Shown here in pieces: positions 1 through 8,689 of a stretch of DNA of 64,000 nucleotides. Every line of letters starts with the position of its first letter. The first letter of the stretch is position 1. Under the pieces are notes generated by a model. The model saw only the letters and a program-made list of their open reading frames with translations. It made no database searches and was not told the origin of the DNA. Made by a program: the position numbers and the translations under genes. Origin of the DNA: Fontibacillus phaseoli (GTDB lineage: Bacteria > Bacillota > Bacilli > Paenibacillales > Paenibacillaceae); the NCBI RefSeq assembly GCF_003337355.1, contig NZ_QPJW01000007.1, forward strand, positions 62,001 to 126,000. Reading direction: 5' to 3'.

Positions 1-279
1 CATCGCTTTGGAAAAGCTGTTGAACGTAAAATCCATCCGGATTTTCTTGTTGGATACAAACGTGCCGGCCCCGACCGTCCGTTCCACGAAGCCTTCCCTC
101 TCCAGCAGCGAAAGGGCGTGCCTGGCCGTCATCCGGCTGATTTTGTGCCGTTCCGCGAGATCGCGTTCGGACGGAAGCTTGTCTCCCTGCTTGAGCTTGC
201 CGCTCTCGATGTCCTCCACGATCATTTCCTTCAACTTCTTGTAAAAAGGCACGGATTCCTCCGTTTCAAAATTTTTCAT
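1..279 (-). CDS. GntR-family transcriptional regulator, HutC-like (C-terminus outside window)
   Basis: Reads leftwards from an ATG at 277-279 and runs off the left edge, so about 93 residues are visible. They form a winged helix of the GntR type: a PFYKKLKEMI start, the PSERDLAE motif, the recognition helix SRMTARHALSLLEREGF, and the wing ending GAGTFVSNK. The following KIRMDFTFNSFSKAM resembles the junction to a UTRA ligand domain, so a HutC/YvoA-type regulator of sugar or amino-sugar genes is likely. A clear ribosome site (GAGGTAGACCT) precedes the start. Its ligand and targets cannot be told from this fragment. Confidence 0.85.
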   Translation of the reverse strand, partial: MKNFETEESVPFYKKLKEMIVEDIESGKLKQGDKLPSERDLAERHKISRMTARHALSLLEREGFVERTVGAGTFVSNKKIRMDFTFNSFSKAM

Positions 280-383
280 AAGGTCTACCTCTTAAATTTA
301 ATCATAGTATGAGTCCTATTCCATTATATGGAGGGTTCGAAATAAAGTCCATGGCCCCTGCCGTTTTCTCCCCCTCCGTGCAA

Positions 384-1127
384 TTACTTCAATTCGAACC
401 CTCGCCGCCGCAAAAACTCCCGCATATGAAGCCGGGCGGGCTGGGCAAGCTTCTCAGCCATCAACACGGACCATGGCGTATCCTTCACTCCGCCGGTCCG
501 CTCCCTGAGGTACTTCACCATTACTTCATCGTATTGCTCCACGCCGTTTTCCGAACGCTCGCGGTCATACTCGTTCCAATGCAGCACCGCTTGCTGAGGC
601 AGGCGCGGGCGGTGGCCCGGCTCCTGGTCGGGATAACCGACGCACATCCCGAACACGGGATATGCCAACTCCGGGAGGTCAAGCAGTTCGGCGACTTCCT
701 CGCTCCGATTGCGGATTCCGCCGATGTAGACGATACCGAGCCCGAGCGATTCTGCGGCGACAGCCGCATTCTGGGCCGCCAGCGCCGCGTCGACCGTAGC
801 CACGATAAAATTCTCCGTCGTGTCCTCATAGGTTTCCTGCTCCGGCAGATGCCGCTCCGCGGCGGACTTCAATCGGGACAGGTCTCCGCACCAGACGAGG
901 AAAACCGGGCATTCCCCAATGTAGCTTTGATGTCCGCAAAGCTCCTCCAGCTTGTCCTTCCGTGCCTGATCGGTGACCGCGATCACGCTGAACGCCTGGA
1001 CATTGCTTGAGCTGGATGCCATCTGGGCCGCCCCTACGATATCCTCAATCTGCTCCCGGGTAACCGGCTGCGCGGTGTATTTCCGAATCGAGCGGTGATT
1101 TTTAAGCTGCGCGATGACGTCATTCAT
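384..1127 (-). CDS. NfsA/FRP-type nitroreductase family NADPH-dependent flavin oxidoreductase
   Basis: A 247-residue soluble protein. The N-terminal HRSIRKYT motif is the FMN-contacting signature of the nitroreductase fold. It continues with ASSSSNVQAFSVIAV, then LAAQNAAVAAESLGLGIVYIGGIRN in the middle and FGMCVGYPD, as in the NfsA/flavin reductase P subgroup. Length fits the family (about 240-250). It would reduce nitro compounds or free flavin with NADPH in the cytosol. Its start lies 7 bp after a small upstream reading frame on the same strand. Substrate is unknown. Confidence 0.88.
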   Translation of the reverse strand: MNDVIAQLKNHRSIRKYTAQPVTREQIEDIVGAAQMASSSSNVQAFSVIAVTDQARKDKLEELCGHQSYIGECPVFLVWCGDLSRLKSAAERHLPEQETYEDTTENFIVATVDAALAAQNAAVAAESLGLGIVYIGGIRNRSEEVAELLDLPELAYPVFGMCVGYPDQEPGHRPRLPQQAVLHWNEYDRERSENGVEQYDEVMVKYLRERTGGVKDTPWSVLMAEKLAQPARLHMREFLRRRGFELK

Positions 1128-1494
1128 TCCTTATTCACTCCAAACGTCTTAATATAAATTGTACCGCTTGCGCAAGATAGGTTTCCGAAAAGTCTTCCCG
1201 GATATCCGTAAGTTGTTCCAGTCCCTTTAATATAACCACTAGTTTTATTATCAAACTTTCATCTCCGGCGCGCAAGGTCTTCAACTTGAACACCGGAATG
1301 CTGGCGATGGGGACAGCCAGCAAAAAACATCCGGAATCATGCAAGCAACCGGTAACTTGGCGTTGTTGACTTGCGACCGACAACTCCATCCGGGAGCAAA
1401 GTCTTATTTACGGCCCCATTACTCCTGGTTTGGCGGTCCTGGGGAAACTAATGCTTTTTCCGGAACGTCTATATGTTGAAAGGGAGGTTATCTC
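1128..1494. other. intergenic stretch with a doubtful 84-codon reading frame
   Basis: A minus-strand frame at 1135-1389 would encode 84 residues ending ETYLAQAVQFILRRLE. It has no ribosome site before its ATG and I recognise no family. Its last codons contain the GGAG ribosome site of the oxidoreductase downstream, so it could be the tail of a decayed regulatory gene, or chance. The rest (1390-1494) carries the upstream region of the lipoprotein gene. Confidence 0.3.
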
Positions 1495-2175
1495 ATGAGG
1501 GTCAAACAAATTGCGGTTGTTCTGCTAGCTTCTTCCCTTCTTCTGAGCGCCTGCGGTAACCATAAAGACAGCGAATCCAGCACGTATGCCGAATCCGGCA
1601 ATAACCCGAAAACAAACAGCCGGGAGATCATCGACAAAGGGGATTTAAACGATTTGTCCGGCAGTTTGAACGGATCCCAAATGCAGCCGGACGGTTCGGG
1701 TTCAGCCCCCGACGGTGGAACAACCTCAGAAACCGATTCAAGTGAGGGTGATCCGCCCTTGGACAAGGAAATGAAGGGGACGGCCGGACAGCTGTACAGC
1801 CTTGCTTTTCATGCCATGTTTGAGATGGATGAAGGTTTGAATTCCGACATGAAGTACATTGCTATCGATTTCAGCGAAATGACGCAACTAACGGAACAAG
1901 ATAAAACCTACATTTTGGCCTCCTTCGATTCCTATGGGGTGGAAGTCCGGGACGCAGCCTTTGATGAGCTAAAACAGGAAGAAGGCTTCAAGGACAAAAT
2001 GGTGCTGGAGGGCATCCTGCTGCAGGTCAAAAAGGTAGATGTCAGCGAAGCTGCCGCCGTGATCGAAGGTTCCAAGTATCGAGCCGGTAACGGAGCCGTC
2101 GGGACCAAAATTACACTAAAGCTTGAAGACGGGTCCTGGAGCGTAAGCGATGCCGGAACGACCTGGATTAGCTAA
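1495..2175 (+). CDS. lipoprotein of unknown function
   Basis: A 226-residue protein with a type II signal peptide: MRVKQ, a hydrophobic run, and lipobox LLSAC (Cys about residue 20). It should be lipid-anchored on the outer face of the membrane. Residues about 21-90 are a low-complexity Ser/Gly/Asp/Pro linker. From about residue 95 there is a compact alpha/beta region (TAGQLYSLAFHAMFEMDEGL through SDAGTTWIS). I do not recognise the family. The start is supported by GGGAGG 7 nt upstream, and the gene is closed by a terminator at 2226-2263, so it is probably monocistronic. Confidence 0.8.
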   Translation: MRVKQIAVVLLASSLLLSACGNHKDSESSTYAESGNNPKTNSREIIDKGDLNDLSGSLNGSQMQPDGSGSAPDGGTTSETDSSEGDPPLDKEMKGTAGQLYSLAFHAMFEMDEGLNSDMKYIAIDFSEMTQLTEQDKTYILASFDSYGVEVRDAAFDELKQEEGFKDKMVLEGILLQVKKVDVSEAAAVIEGSKYRAGNGAVGTKITLKLEDGSWSVSDAGTTWIS

Positions 2176-2225
2176 ATGGGTTCAAGGCACGCATAGAGTT
2201 TCCATTCTGAAACGAAAACCGATTG

Positions 2226-2263
2226 TCCCCAAGTCATGCCAGTGACTGCGGGGATATTTTTTT
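2226..2263 (+). terminator. intrinsic terminator after the lipoprotein gene
   Basis: Stem TCCCC-AGTCA paired with TGACT-GGGGA around a short loop, followed by a run of T. Confidence 0.8.
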
Positions 2264-2273
2264 AAGTTAGTAA

Positions 2274-2302
2274 TTTACAATATATTCAAAAAGTAATATC
2301 AT
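2274..2302 (+). promoter_or_regulatory. sigma-A-type promoter of the SPFH operon
   Basis: TTTACA at 2274-2279 and TATCAT at 2297-2302, separated by 17 nt, in a very AT-rich stretch about 40 nt before the first start codon. Confidence 0.6.
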
Positions 2303-2344
2303 ATAAATATCAAAATAATATTTAACTCAAAGGAGTGCTCGGAC

Positions 2345-3199
2345 ATGTTGAAAGAGAGAGAACTTTCTTATTTAAACGGCTTTATCGCCCTGGTGTTCAT
2401 TCTGGGAATTACGGGTGCTGGCGTTTATCTGATTACGTTGGGGGACGTCCTTCCTATGGTCATCGGTATTATCGCTTGCTGTGCTGCCTTCGTGCTGCTC
2501 ACCGGCTTAACGATCGTACAGCCGAATCAGGCCAACGTCGTGACCTTTTTCGGACGTTATATCGGCGTCATCCGCAAAAGCGGCTTCTACCTGGCGATAC
2601 CGTTTTCCACCCGGAGAAGAGTCTCCCTGCGGGTTCGTAACTTTAACAGTGCGAAGCTGAAAGTAAACGATGTGAGCGGAAATCCGATTGAAATCGCCGC
2701 CGTTGTCGTATTCTCGGTGGTCGATTCGGCCAAAGCCCTGTTCGAAGTCGATGAGTACGAAACTTTCGTCGAAATTCAAAGCGAAACGGCCCTGCGCCAT
2801 GTGGCCAGCAAGTATCCGTACGATCAGCCGGATACTACCGGATTCTCCCTGCGCGCCAATACGGAAGAGATCGCACTGGAATTGACCGATGAATTGCAGA
2901 AACGCCTGACCATTGCCGGAGTAAAAGTGATCGAATCACGGCTGACCCATTTGGCTTACTCGACGGAAATCGCCAGCGCGATGCTGCAGCGTCAACAAGC
3001 CGAAGCGATCATCGCCGCCCGGGAAAAAATCGTCGACGGCGCCGTCACGATGGTTCAAATGGCCATCGCCCGCCTGCAAAGCGACAATGTGGTCGAACTG
3101 GACGACGAACGGAAAGCCGCCATGATCAACAACCTGCTCGTTGCCGTCGTATCCGACCGTTCCGCCCAGCCGGTCATCAATGCGAGCACGTTGTATTAA
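2345..3199 (+). CDS. SPFH (prohibitin/stomatin-like) membrane protein
   Basis: A 284-residue protein. Two N-terminal membrane segments (about residues 10-32 and 36-56) are followed by an SPFH domain: IVQPNQANVVTFFGRYIGV, then KSGFYLAIPFSTRR, then VNDVSGNPIEIAAVVVFSVV, then YETFVEIQSETALRHVASKYP. A short helical tail (MLQRQQAEAIIAAREKIVDGA) replaces the long coiled coil of flotillins. Such proteins oligomerise on membranes and act as scaffolds. It is first in a three-gene operon: the next gene begins 15 nt downstream. Ribosome site AAAGGAG. Specific role unknown. Confidence 0.85.
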   Translation: MLKERELSYLNGFIALVFILGITGAGVYLITLGDVLPMVIGIIACCAAFVLLTGLTIVQPNQANVVTFFGRYIGVIRKSGFYLAIPFSTRRRVSLRVRNFNSAKLKVNDVSGNPIEIAAVVVFSVVDSAKALFEVDEYETFVEIQSETALRHVASKYPYDQPDTTGFSLRANTEEIALELTDELQKRLTIAGVKVIESRLTHLAYSTEIASAMLQRQQAEAIIAAREKIVDGAVTMVQMAIARLQSDNVVELDDERKAAMINNLLVAVVSDRSAQPVINASTLY

Positions 3200-3214
3200 G
3201 GGGAGCTATTTACA

Positions 3215-3412
3215 ATGGCCGGCAAAAAGAGCTTTCCGCTGCGCCTGGACCCCATTCTTTATGAAGCTTTGGAGCGCTGGGCAGCTGACGAATTCCGAAG
3301 TGTGAATGGTCATATCGAATATCTGCTCCGGGAAGCTTTACGGAAAGAAGGGCGTCTTCCTTCGCCACGGGGGACGGCCCGCAAGGAGGATAAGAGTGAT
3401 GCAGAACACTAA
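3215..3412 (+). CDS. ribbon-helix-helix (Arc-like) small protein
   Basis: A 65-residue protein. [20 protein letters not shown] forms the beta strand and first helix of an Arc/CopG-type fold, and [19 protein letters not shown] is the second helix. The tail is charged. These proteins bind DNA as dimers. It sits between the SPFH gene and an unknown gene, overlapping the latter by 14 nt. No toxin-like neighbour is obvious, so a classic antitoxin role is not supported. It may regulate its own operon. Ribosome site AAGGGGAG. Confidence 0.8.
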   Translation: MAGKKSFPLRLDPILYEALERWAADEFRSVNGHIEYLLREALRKEGRLPSPRGTARKEDKSDAEH

Positions 3413-4001
3413 GAAGATCCGCAAGCCATGGTGGGTATCGAAATCAACGGCTCTGCTGCAGGAGTACGCGCCTTCCGCACGCGGAACCTATGTCCCCGCG
3501 TCGTTCAAAGACTGGAAATACACGGGGCAGCATGTAAAGATACCATTAGGCCATGGATTGGGTACGATTATTGTAACAGCAACGGATTCCGATTCCGATT
3601 CTTCAAACCAACTGGTCGTCGGCATGAAGTACAGCTATTCTCCCCGGCGTAAACTGGAATTCCATCTATGCAAATTAAGTCGTCCGCTATTTCTGCCGTT
3701 TCATCCGCAGCTTCGCCACGTTACGCTGCCCAATACGGCCATGAATAAGCAGTTTCACGCCAAAGCCTCGCATCCCAGCCTGCTCCGTTCCATATTGAAG
3801 CAAGATGGGCTGCATGAGGAGTTGGAAGCCCAACCTTCCGCTTATATCAAGCTCCAGCCCAATAAACAGATGGCGATCCTGAGCTTGGACGAAACCAGCA
3901 AAAAGCCGGATACTCACCTCTTGGACCGCAATATCAAGCTGATGAAGCATTTCATTGCCGCACTCCACGAACAAGGCTATATCCGGGAAAAAAATAAATA
4001 G
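3399..4001 (+). CDS. protein of unknown function downstream of the SPFH and RHH genes
   Basis: About 200 residues. The ATG at 3399 is chosen because AAGGAGG lies 8 nt upstream; the frame stays open further upstream but without a ribosome site. No signal peptide or membrane segment is seen. There is a Ser/Asp-rich loop ([16 protein letters not shown]), a basic patch ([15 protein letters not shown]), and a helical C-terminus ([20 protein letters not shown]). I do not recognise the family. Overlap with the RHH gene implies translational coupling, so it probably acts with the SPFH protein. Confidence 0.72.
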   Translation: MQNTKKIRKPWWVSKSTALLQEYAPSARGTYVPASFKDWKYTGQHVKIPLGHGLGTIIVTATDSDSDSSNQLVVGMKYSYSPRRKLEFHLCKLSRPLFLPFHPQLRHVTLPNTAMNKQFHAKASHPSLLRSILKQDGLHEELEAQPSAYIKLQPNKQMAILSLDETSKKPDTHLLDRNIKLMKHFIAALHEQGYIREKNK

Positions 4002-4010
4002 CAAGCATAC

Positions 4011-4063
4011 AAGAAGCCTTCCGCGAACCGAAGAATCTTGGTTCAGGGAAGGCTTCTTTCTTT
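4011..4063. terminator. bidirectional terminator between the SPFH operon and copA
   Basis: A long stem (AAGAAGCCTTCC with GGAAGGCTTCTT, plus an inner GAACC/GGTTC pairing) with T-rich flanks on both strands, between convergent genes. Confidence 0.85.
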
Positions 4064-4073
4064 AAAAATTCAT

Positions 4074-6305
4074 TTACAATTTGACTCTTTGCAGACGGAG
4101 TGCGTTAAGCACTACGGACACCGAGCTGAGCGCCATGGCCGCCCCGGCGAGCCAAGGGGCGAGGAAGCCTATGGCGGCTACCGGGATGCCGATGGTGTTG
4201 TACGCCAACGCCCAGAAGAGATTCTGCTTAATATTGCCCATCGTGCGCTTGCTCATCAGGATGGCATCCGGAACCCCTTGGAGGTCGCCGCGCATCAGCG
4301 TGACGTCCGCAGCTTCCATGGCCACGTCCGTGCCGGTGCCTATAGCGATCCCGACGTCCGCGATCGCCAGCGCCGGGGCATCATTGATGCCGTCGCCGAC
4401 CATGGCTACCTTGCGTCCCGACTCCTGCAGCTTCTTCACTTCTGCGGCTTTGCCTTCCGGTAGTACCTCGGCCAATACTTCATCGATGCCGACTTCCCCG
4501 GCAATCGCCTTGGCCGTTCTTTCGTTGTCGCCGGTAATCATGACGACGCGCAAGCCAAGCTCCTTCAGCCGGGCGACTGCTGCCTTGGAGGTTTCCTTCA
4601 CTGTGTCGCTGACGGCAAGCATCCCGGCGTACACCCCGTCGATGGCGATCAATAGCACGGTCTTCCCCGCTTCCTCCATCGCCGTCATTGCGGCGAAGGC
4701 GGCGCCGGCGTCAACGCCCTCCCGCGCCATCAAGCGGCGCGTTCCGGCCAGCACGCGGCGGCCTTCCACCACGGCGGCGATGCCATGGCCGGGCACCGCC
4801 TCGAATGCGGAAGCTTCCGGCAGATCGAGGCCCCGTTCCCGGGCCCCGGCTACGACCGCTTCCGCCAGCGGATGCTCCGAGCTGCGCTCGGCACTGCCGG
4901 CCAGGCGCAGCAGCTCTTGCTCGTTCCAGCCTGCGGCCGGAACGACTTCGTTCAGCTCAGGCTGTCCGCGGGTGATCGTGCCGGTCTTGTCGAGCACGAT
5001 CGTATCCAGCGCCTGAGCGCTCTCCAGATGCTCACCGCCCTTGAACAGGATGCCGTATTCGGCCGCCCGGCCGGATCCGGCCATAATCGAGGTCGGCGTC
5101 GCCAGACCCAGGGCACAAGGACAAGCAATGACGAGGACGGCGATCGCCTTCTCCAGCGCTTCCGGGAAGTTCCCCGGCTGCACCAGGAAGAACCAGACCA
5201 GGAAGGTTACTACGGCGATGCCTACTACGATAGGGACAAAGATACCGGAGATGACATCGGCCACCCGCTGGATCGGCGCCTTCGAGCCCTGAGCCTCCTC
5301 AACGACCCGGATGATCTGGGCCAGGGCGGTTTCATGGCCGACCTTAGTCGCCCGGACGCGGAGTGCGCCGTTTTTATTAACCGTGGCGCCGATGACCGTA
5401 TCGCCTTCTTTTTTCTCCACCGGAATGCTTTCCCCGGTTAGCATCGACTCGTCCACGGCCGATATGCCAAACACGACTTCGCCGTCGACCGGGATTTTCT
5501 CACCGGGCTTAACGATCAAAATATCACCGGGTACCACCGCCTCAATCGGCACGGTCGTCTCCACCCCGTCTTTAAGCACAAGCGCCGTTTTGGCCTGCAA
5601 ACCTATCAGCGTTTTTATCGCCTGCGATGAACGCCCTTTAGCCAAAGCCTCGAACCATTTGCCGAGCAGAATCAGCGTGATCAGAATAGAACTAGTTTCA
5701 TAATACAGCTGGGGGGTATGCCCGTGCGGCATCGACAGGGCTTCGAAACTTAGATAGAGGCTGTAGAAATAAGCAGCCGATGTACCCAGCGCAACCAGCA
5801 CATCCATATTGGCACTGCGGTTGCGCAGCGCTTTATAGGCGCCGACATAAAAACCGCCGCCGATGATGAATTGGACCGGCGTCGCCAGTACGAGCTGAAA
5901 CCAGGGATTCATAAAAATCTCGGGGGTCCAAATGAACGAAGTAAAGGAAAAGTGTCCAGCCATGGCCCACAGCAGCGGAAAAGACAAAATCGCCGACAAG
6001 ATCAGCTTGACTTTTTGCCGGGAAATTTCCTTGGCCCGGGCATCCTCGGTCTCCTGCTCGGATTTTTTGACCGCCGCACTGTATCCTAACTGACTCACTT
6101 TTTTCATGATGTCATCCAGGGAAACATCACCGGGCGAAAATTTGACCTGAGCCGTTTCCAGAGCAAAGTTAACGTTCGCCAGCTCTACCCCTTCAAGCCG
6201 GTTTAACCCCTTCTCGATCCGGTTGGCACAGGCCGCACAGGTCATTCCCGTAATTTGCAATGTCGTCGACTGATCATTTTTTGAAGCGGATATTGCCTTA
6301 TCCAT
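4074..6305 (-). CDS. copA: copper-exporting P1B-type ATPase
   Basis: A 743-residue ATPase that pumps Cu(I) out of the cytosol. One N-terminal metal-binding domain carries GMTCAAC. It is followed by membrane helices, the TGES actuator motif, the CPC metal site in helix 6 (ACPCALG), the phosphorylated Asp in DKTGT, the P1B-specific SSEHPLAEA, and [11 protein letters not shown]. subtilis CopA has two N-terminal metal domains; here there is one. The ATG at 6303-6305 is chosen because GAAGGAGG lies 9 nt upstream; the 23 preceding in-frame codons overlap the operator. Third gene after csoR and copZ, with its own CsoR-like box at 6330-6342. Confidence 0.97.
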   Translation of the reverse strand: MDKAISASKNDQSTTLQITGMTCAACANRIEKGLNRLEGVELANVNFALETAQVKFSPGDVSLDDIMKKVSQLGYSAAVKKSEQETEDARAKEISRQKVKLILSAILSFPLLWAMAGHFSFTSFIWTPEIFMNPWFQLVLATPVQFIIGGGFYVGAYKALRNRSANMDVLVALGTSAAYFYSLYLSFEALSMPHGHTPQLYYETSSILITLILLGKWFEALAKGRSSQAIKTLIGLQAKTALVLKDGVETTVPIEAVVPGDILIVKPGEKIPVDGEVVFGISAVDESMLTGESIPVEKKEGDTVIGATVNKNGALRVRATKVGHETALAQIIRVVEEAQGSKAPIQRVADVISGIFVPIVVGIAVVTFLVWFFLVQPGNFPEALEKAIAVLVIACPCALGLATPTSIMAGSGRAAEYGILFKGGEHLESAQALDTIVLDKTGTITRGQPELNEVVPAAGWNEQELLRLAGSAERSSEHPLAEAVVAGARERGLDLPEASAFEAVPGHGIAAVVEGRRVLAGTRRLMAREGVDAGAAFAAMTAMEEAGKTVLLIAIDGVYAGMLAVSDTVKETSKAAVARLKELGLRVVMITGDNERTAKAIAGEVGIDEVLAEVLPEGKAAEVKKLQESGRKVAMVGDGINDAPALAIADVGIAIGTGTDVAMEAADVTLMRGDLQGVPDAILMSKRTMGNIKQNLFWALAYNTIGIPVAAIGFLAPWLAGAAMALSSVSVVLNALRLQRVKL

Positions 6306-6329
6306 CTGTATTTCCTCCTTCACGCATAC

Positions 6330-6342
6330 ATACCGGGGGTAT
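6330..6342 (-). promoter_or_regulatory. CsoR-type operator upstream of copA
   Basis: Palindrome ATACC-GGG-GGTAT, a shortened version of the csoR operator at 7099-7115. It lies about 25 nt upstream of the copA start codon. Confidence 0.65.
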
Positions 6343-6351
6343 ATTTCGAAC

Positions 6352-6370
6352 GACAGAAAATAATTCTGTC
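6352..6370. repeat. 7-bp inverted repeat in the copA upstream region
   Basis: GACAGAA, five bases, then TTCTGTC: a perfect dyad just upstream of the CsoR-like box. Could be an RNA hairpin in the leader or a second regulator site. Confidence 0.45.
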
Positions 6371-6450
6371 TCACTTCTGGCTGGATTAAAACTTTGCTAA
6401 CAACAAAATAATGCAGCCTTCACCGTGATCTAAGTTATAATGAGAGCCAT

Positions 6451-6654
6451 TTATGAAACTACGTCGTACCCTTGCTCCTCGATGGCTTCTTTAATAGCTT
6501 TTACAGTCAGCTTGCTTTCGTCATAAGTGACGGCTACGCTTTTTGCCGAAAGATCTACCTTCGCCGTAGCGCCAAGCTCCTTCATAGCCCCTTCGACCGA
6601 ATTGACGCAGTGATTGCACGACATGCCTTCCACTTGCAGCGTAACGTTTGTCAT
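6451..6654 (-). CDS. copZ: copper chaperone CopZ
   Basis: A 67-residue HMA-domain protein with the Cu(I)-binding loop GMSCNHC (Cys about residues 13 and 16) and the C-terminal EEQGYDV seen in Firmicute CopZ. It binds Cu(I) and hands it to CopA. It lies between csoR and copA on the same strand. Ribosome site AGGAGG 7 nt before the ATG. Confidence 0.96.
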   Translation of the reverse strand: MTNVTLQVEGMSCNHCVNSVEGAMKELGATAKVDLSAKSVAVTYDESKLTVKAIKEAIEEQGYDVVS

Positions 6655-6680
6655 AAATAAGTACCTCCTAAATTAAGTTA

Positions 6681-7031
6681 TTATTTCATTAATTTATTTA
6701 CCGTAATCAGCAGTTCATCGACGACTTCCATCTCGCCCGCCTGAATGCGTTCAATGACGCAACTCTTCATATGCCCTTCCAAAAGCAGCTTGCCCACGCT
6801 ATTCAATGCGGATTGAACCGCCGCGATCTGATTAAGGACATCGTCGCAGTAAGTATCCTTCTCGATCATTCCCTTGATCCCGCGGATCTGACCTTCAATC
6901 CGGTTAAGCCGGCTTGTCAGATTGCTCTTGACCGCTGCCGAGTGATGGCTATTTCTTCCGTGCCCCCCACTCTCGCAGCATGTCTCCGCCGCTTCGTGAG
7001 TTGTCTTCGTCGGCTCAAGTTCAGCAGCCAT
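6681..7031 (-). CDS. csoR: copper-sensing repressor CsoR
   Basis: A 116-residue all-helical repressor. The Cu(I) ligands of the family are visible as the Cys in DTYCDDVLNQ and the His and Cys in EGHMKSCV. The conserved NRIEGQIRGIKGM helix precedes them. An extra N-terminal extension carries ETCCESGGHGRNSHH, which is Cys/His-rich and could add metal affinity. The ATG at 7029-7031 is chosen because GGAGGTGG lies just upstream. It represses csoR-copZ-copA until Cu(I) binds. First gene of the operon. Confidence 0.95.
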   Translation of the reverse strand: MAAELEPTKTTHEAAETCCESGGHGRNSHHSAAVKSNLTSRLNRIEGQIRGIKGMIEKDTYCDDVLNQIAAVQSALNSVGKLLLEGHMKSCVIERIQAGEMEVVDELLITVNKLMK

Positions 7032-7090
7032 GCTCCACCTCCTTCCGCCTGCCTGCAAAAGGCTGGCGTTTTGTTGTCTTTTGCATCCTT

Positions 7091-7120
7091 ATTATATTAT
7101 ACCCCCAAGGGGTATGTAAA
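7091..7120 (-). promoter_or_regulatory. csoR promoter with embedded CsoR operator
   Basis: On the minus strand, -35 TTTACA (7115-7120) and -10 TATAAT (7091-7096) are 18 nt apart. The palindrome ATACCCC-CAA-GGGGTAT (7099-7115) fills the spacer, so bound CsoR would block RNA polymerase. Confidence 0.85.
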
Positions 7121-7332
7121 GTCCTTTTTGAAAAATGATTATTTCGCTTATCATTCGCTCTTGGTCTCTGAATCTATTCACTTTAAAGTAATCGTTTACC
7201 ATGTAGCTATCACCTTCCCAACAACAAAGGTAAATTTAACCATTTGTTCAACCGATATTATTTCAAAGTCCGTAAAATCACATTTTCACTAAAATCAATT
7301 TACATAGAATCAAATCTGCCAGGAGGTCTGAA

Positions 7333-7719
7333 ATGAAAATTGATCTTTCGTATCAAGGCGCTTATTCTGCCCGCTTGAAAAATTCCGTGGATTGGCAGGA
7401 CAATGCCGATTCCGCGGCAGGAAAAGAAATAGCAGTTTCAAAAAACGGACAATCCGTCAAACTAACGTATTCCAACGAGTTGATCCGGTTCAAAGATTAT
7501 ACGGGTGAAATATTCTTAATGGACATCCATGCACAGAACGGCGATCCTAACGATATTTTCTCTTACAAACCGAAGGAACAATGGCCGGTATTCAGCCAAT
7601 ATTTGTCCGAAACGAAATATTTTGATTCCTATGATGCAAAAGAAATTACCGAGATCGAATCGGCATTGCAAAAAATCATGGACGGCTTGGACACACTCCC
7701 TTCGCAGGAGGGTGAATAG
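7333..7719 (+). CDS. unknown protein, first gene of a two-gene cassette
   Basis: A 128-residue soluble, acidic protein. Visible stretches are KIDLSYQGAYSARLKNSVDW at the start, KLTYSNELIRFKDYTGEIF in the middle, and a helical end (YDAKEITEIESALQKIMDGL). No signal peptide, membrane segment or metal motif. I recognise no family. A strong AGGAGG lies 7 nt before the ATG. Its stop codon directly abuts the next gene's start, so the two are coupled. The pair is isolated between the copper operon and qox. Confidence 0.72.
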   Translation: MKIDLSYQGAYSARLKNSVDWQDNADSAAGKEIAVSKNGQSVKLTYSNELIRFKDYTGEIFLMDIHAQNGDPNDIFSYKPKEQWPVFSQYLSETKYFDSYDAKEITEIESALQKIMDGLDTLPSQEGE

Positions 7720-8565
7720 ATGTCGGAGAATAGCTTCTTCAAAGCATTATCTTTCTTTGGCAAGAAATCTGCCGAAGCAAAGATCAAAGGCCCCGCAAAT
7801 CATCCTTCGGCAGAAGAAGGGGCGACGCTTCTTACCAATAGGGATAGATTTAACAGGGCCATCGGTTTTGCCATAACTTTCAAGAATTCCGAAGAAGGTC
7901 TGAGGTTCATAATCCAGGCGTTAGCCCGGGAGCATCAATCTCGCCTGATTTCCAGATTGATATTGGGAGAGCATAATTATCACGGCGGCGGCAATAGCCA
8001 TGCAGCTTCCTTCGATAAACTGTTCTTCCCTTTAAACGAAGCCGTAACACCCGATGGCAATAGAGCGTCCAATTTGCTGGTCGGAAAGAACACTTACGCC
8101 GGAAAATTAAATTTAAAGAGAGATCCGCTTATATCTTCTCCCTGGAACGTAGGGCGCCTAAAAAGAGCGATTCATAATATCAGAGCAGATGATTGGCAGC
8201 CCGACGGAAATCATGACTATGAAATTTATTATCCGCAAAGGCTGGGTTTAGTGATCGGTGGCACGCATTCCTCTTCCATCGGTATCGTGAACGCCGAGGA
8301 TGTCTATGTATCGGGATGTACGGAATATGACATGGGCATCCTTTTCCGATATGTCCATACGGATGGGGAATGGTATTATACTTCTCATGATAATAAACCG
8401 TTTCACAAAGTCGAATTCATTGAATTCGCGATCATTTATGAAATCGGCAAACTGATGTCCAATGTTCCCGTGATATCCTATATCCCTCCGAAAGACCCTT
8501 ACGCGGACAATCCTGTTGTCCAAGAAATAAACCGGCTATGCAGCTCAAGAAACGACTCTGAATAG
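7720..8565 (+). CDS. unknown protein, second gene of a two-gene cassette
   Basis: A 281-residue protein starting immediately after the preceding stop (TAGATG). Notable stretches: RLILGEHNYHGGGNSHAASF, KLFFPLNEAV, LGLVIGGTHSSSIGIVNAED, GILFRYVHTDGEWYY. The conserved-looking His/Gly cluster (HNYHGGGNSH) could be a catalytic or metal site, but that is inference. No signal peptide or membrane segment. I do not recognise the family. The start of the frame overlaps a proposed ribosome site (GGAGGGTGA) inside the upstream gene. Closed by a terminator at 8580-8615. Confidence 0.72.
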   Translation: MSENSFFKALSFFGKKSAEAKIKGPANHPSAEEGATLLTNRDRFNRAIGFAITFKNSEEGLRFIIQALAREHQSRLISRLILGEHNYHGGGNSHAASFDKLFFPLNEAVTPDGNRASNLLVGKNTYAGKLNLKRDPLISSPWNVGRLKRAIHNIRADDWQPDGNHDYEIYYPQRLGLVIGGTHSSSIGIVNAEDVYVSGCTEYDMGILFRYVHTDGEWYYTSHDNKPFHKVEFIEFAIIYEIGKLMSNVPVISYIPPKDPYADNPVVQEINRLCSSRNDSE

Positions 8566-8579
8566 CAAAAAAATAAGCC

Positions 8580-8615
8580 GCAGCCTCCTTTCCCAAGGAG
8601 GCTGCAGCCTTTATA
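8580..8615. terminator. terminator after the two-gene cassette
   Basis: GCAGCCTCCTT-TCCC-AAGGAGGCTGC hairpin followed by a short T-rich run; A-rich on the other side, so it may also act on the minus strand. Confidence 0.7.
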
Positions 8616-8689
8616 TTATCCCTTCTTCCCTCACGCGGTGAAAAGAACGGAGAGAAAATTTGGAGCCGGAGAAGCGTCAGCGGTCGCCT

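Noticed and set aside
1135-1389. 84-residue reading frame before the nitroreductase
   Set aside because: No ribosome site and no recognisable family; kept only as a doubtful note because its end overlaps the next gene's ribosome site.
3215-4001. RHH gene plus the next gene as a toxin-antitoxin pair
   Set aside because: The partner is 200 residues with no toxin-like motif and the SPFH gene is part of the same operon.
4688-5441. Long arginine- and proline-rich reading frames opposite copA
   Set aside because: They lie antisense to an unmistakable CopA with all ATPase motifs, lack ribosome sites and have compositions typical of shadows in GC-rich codons.
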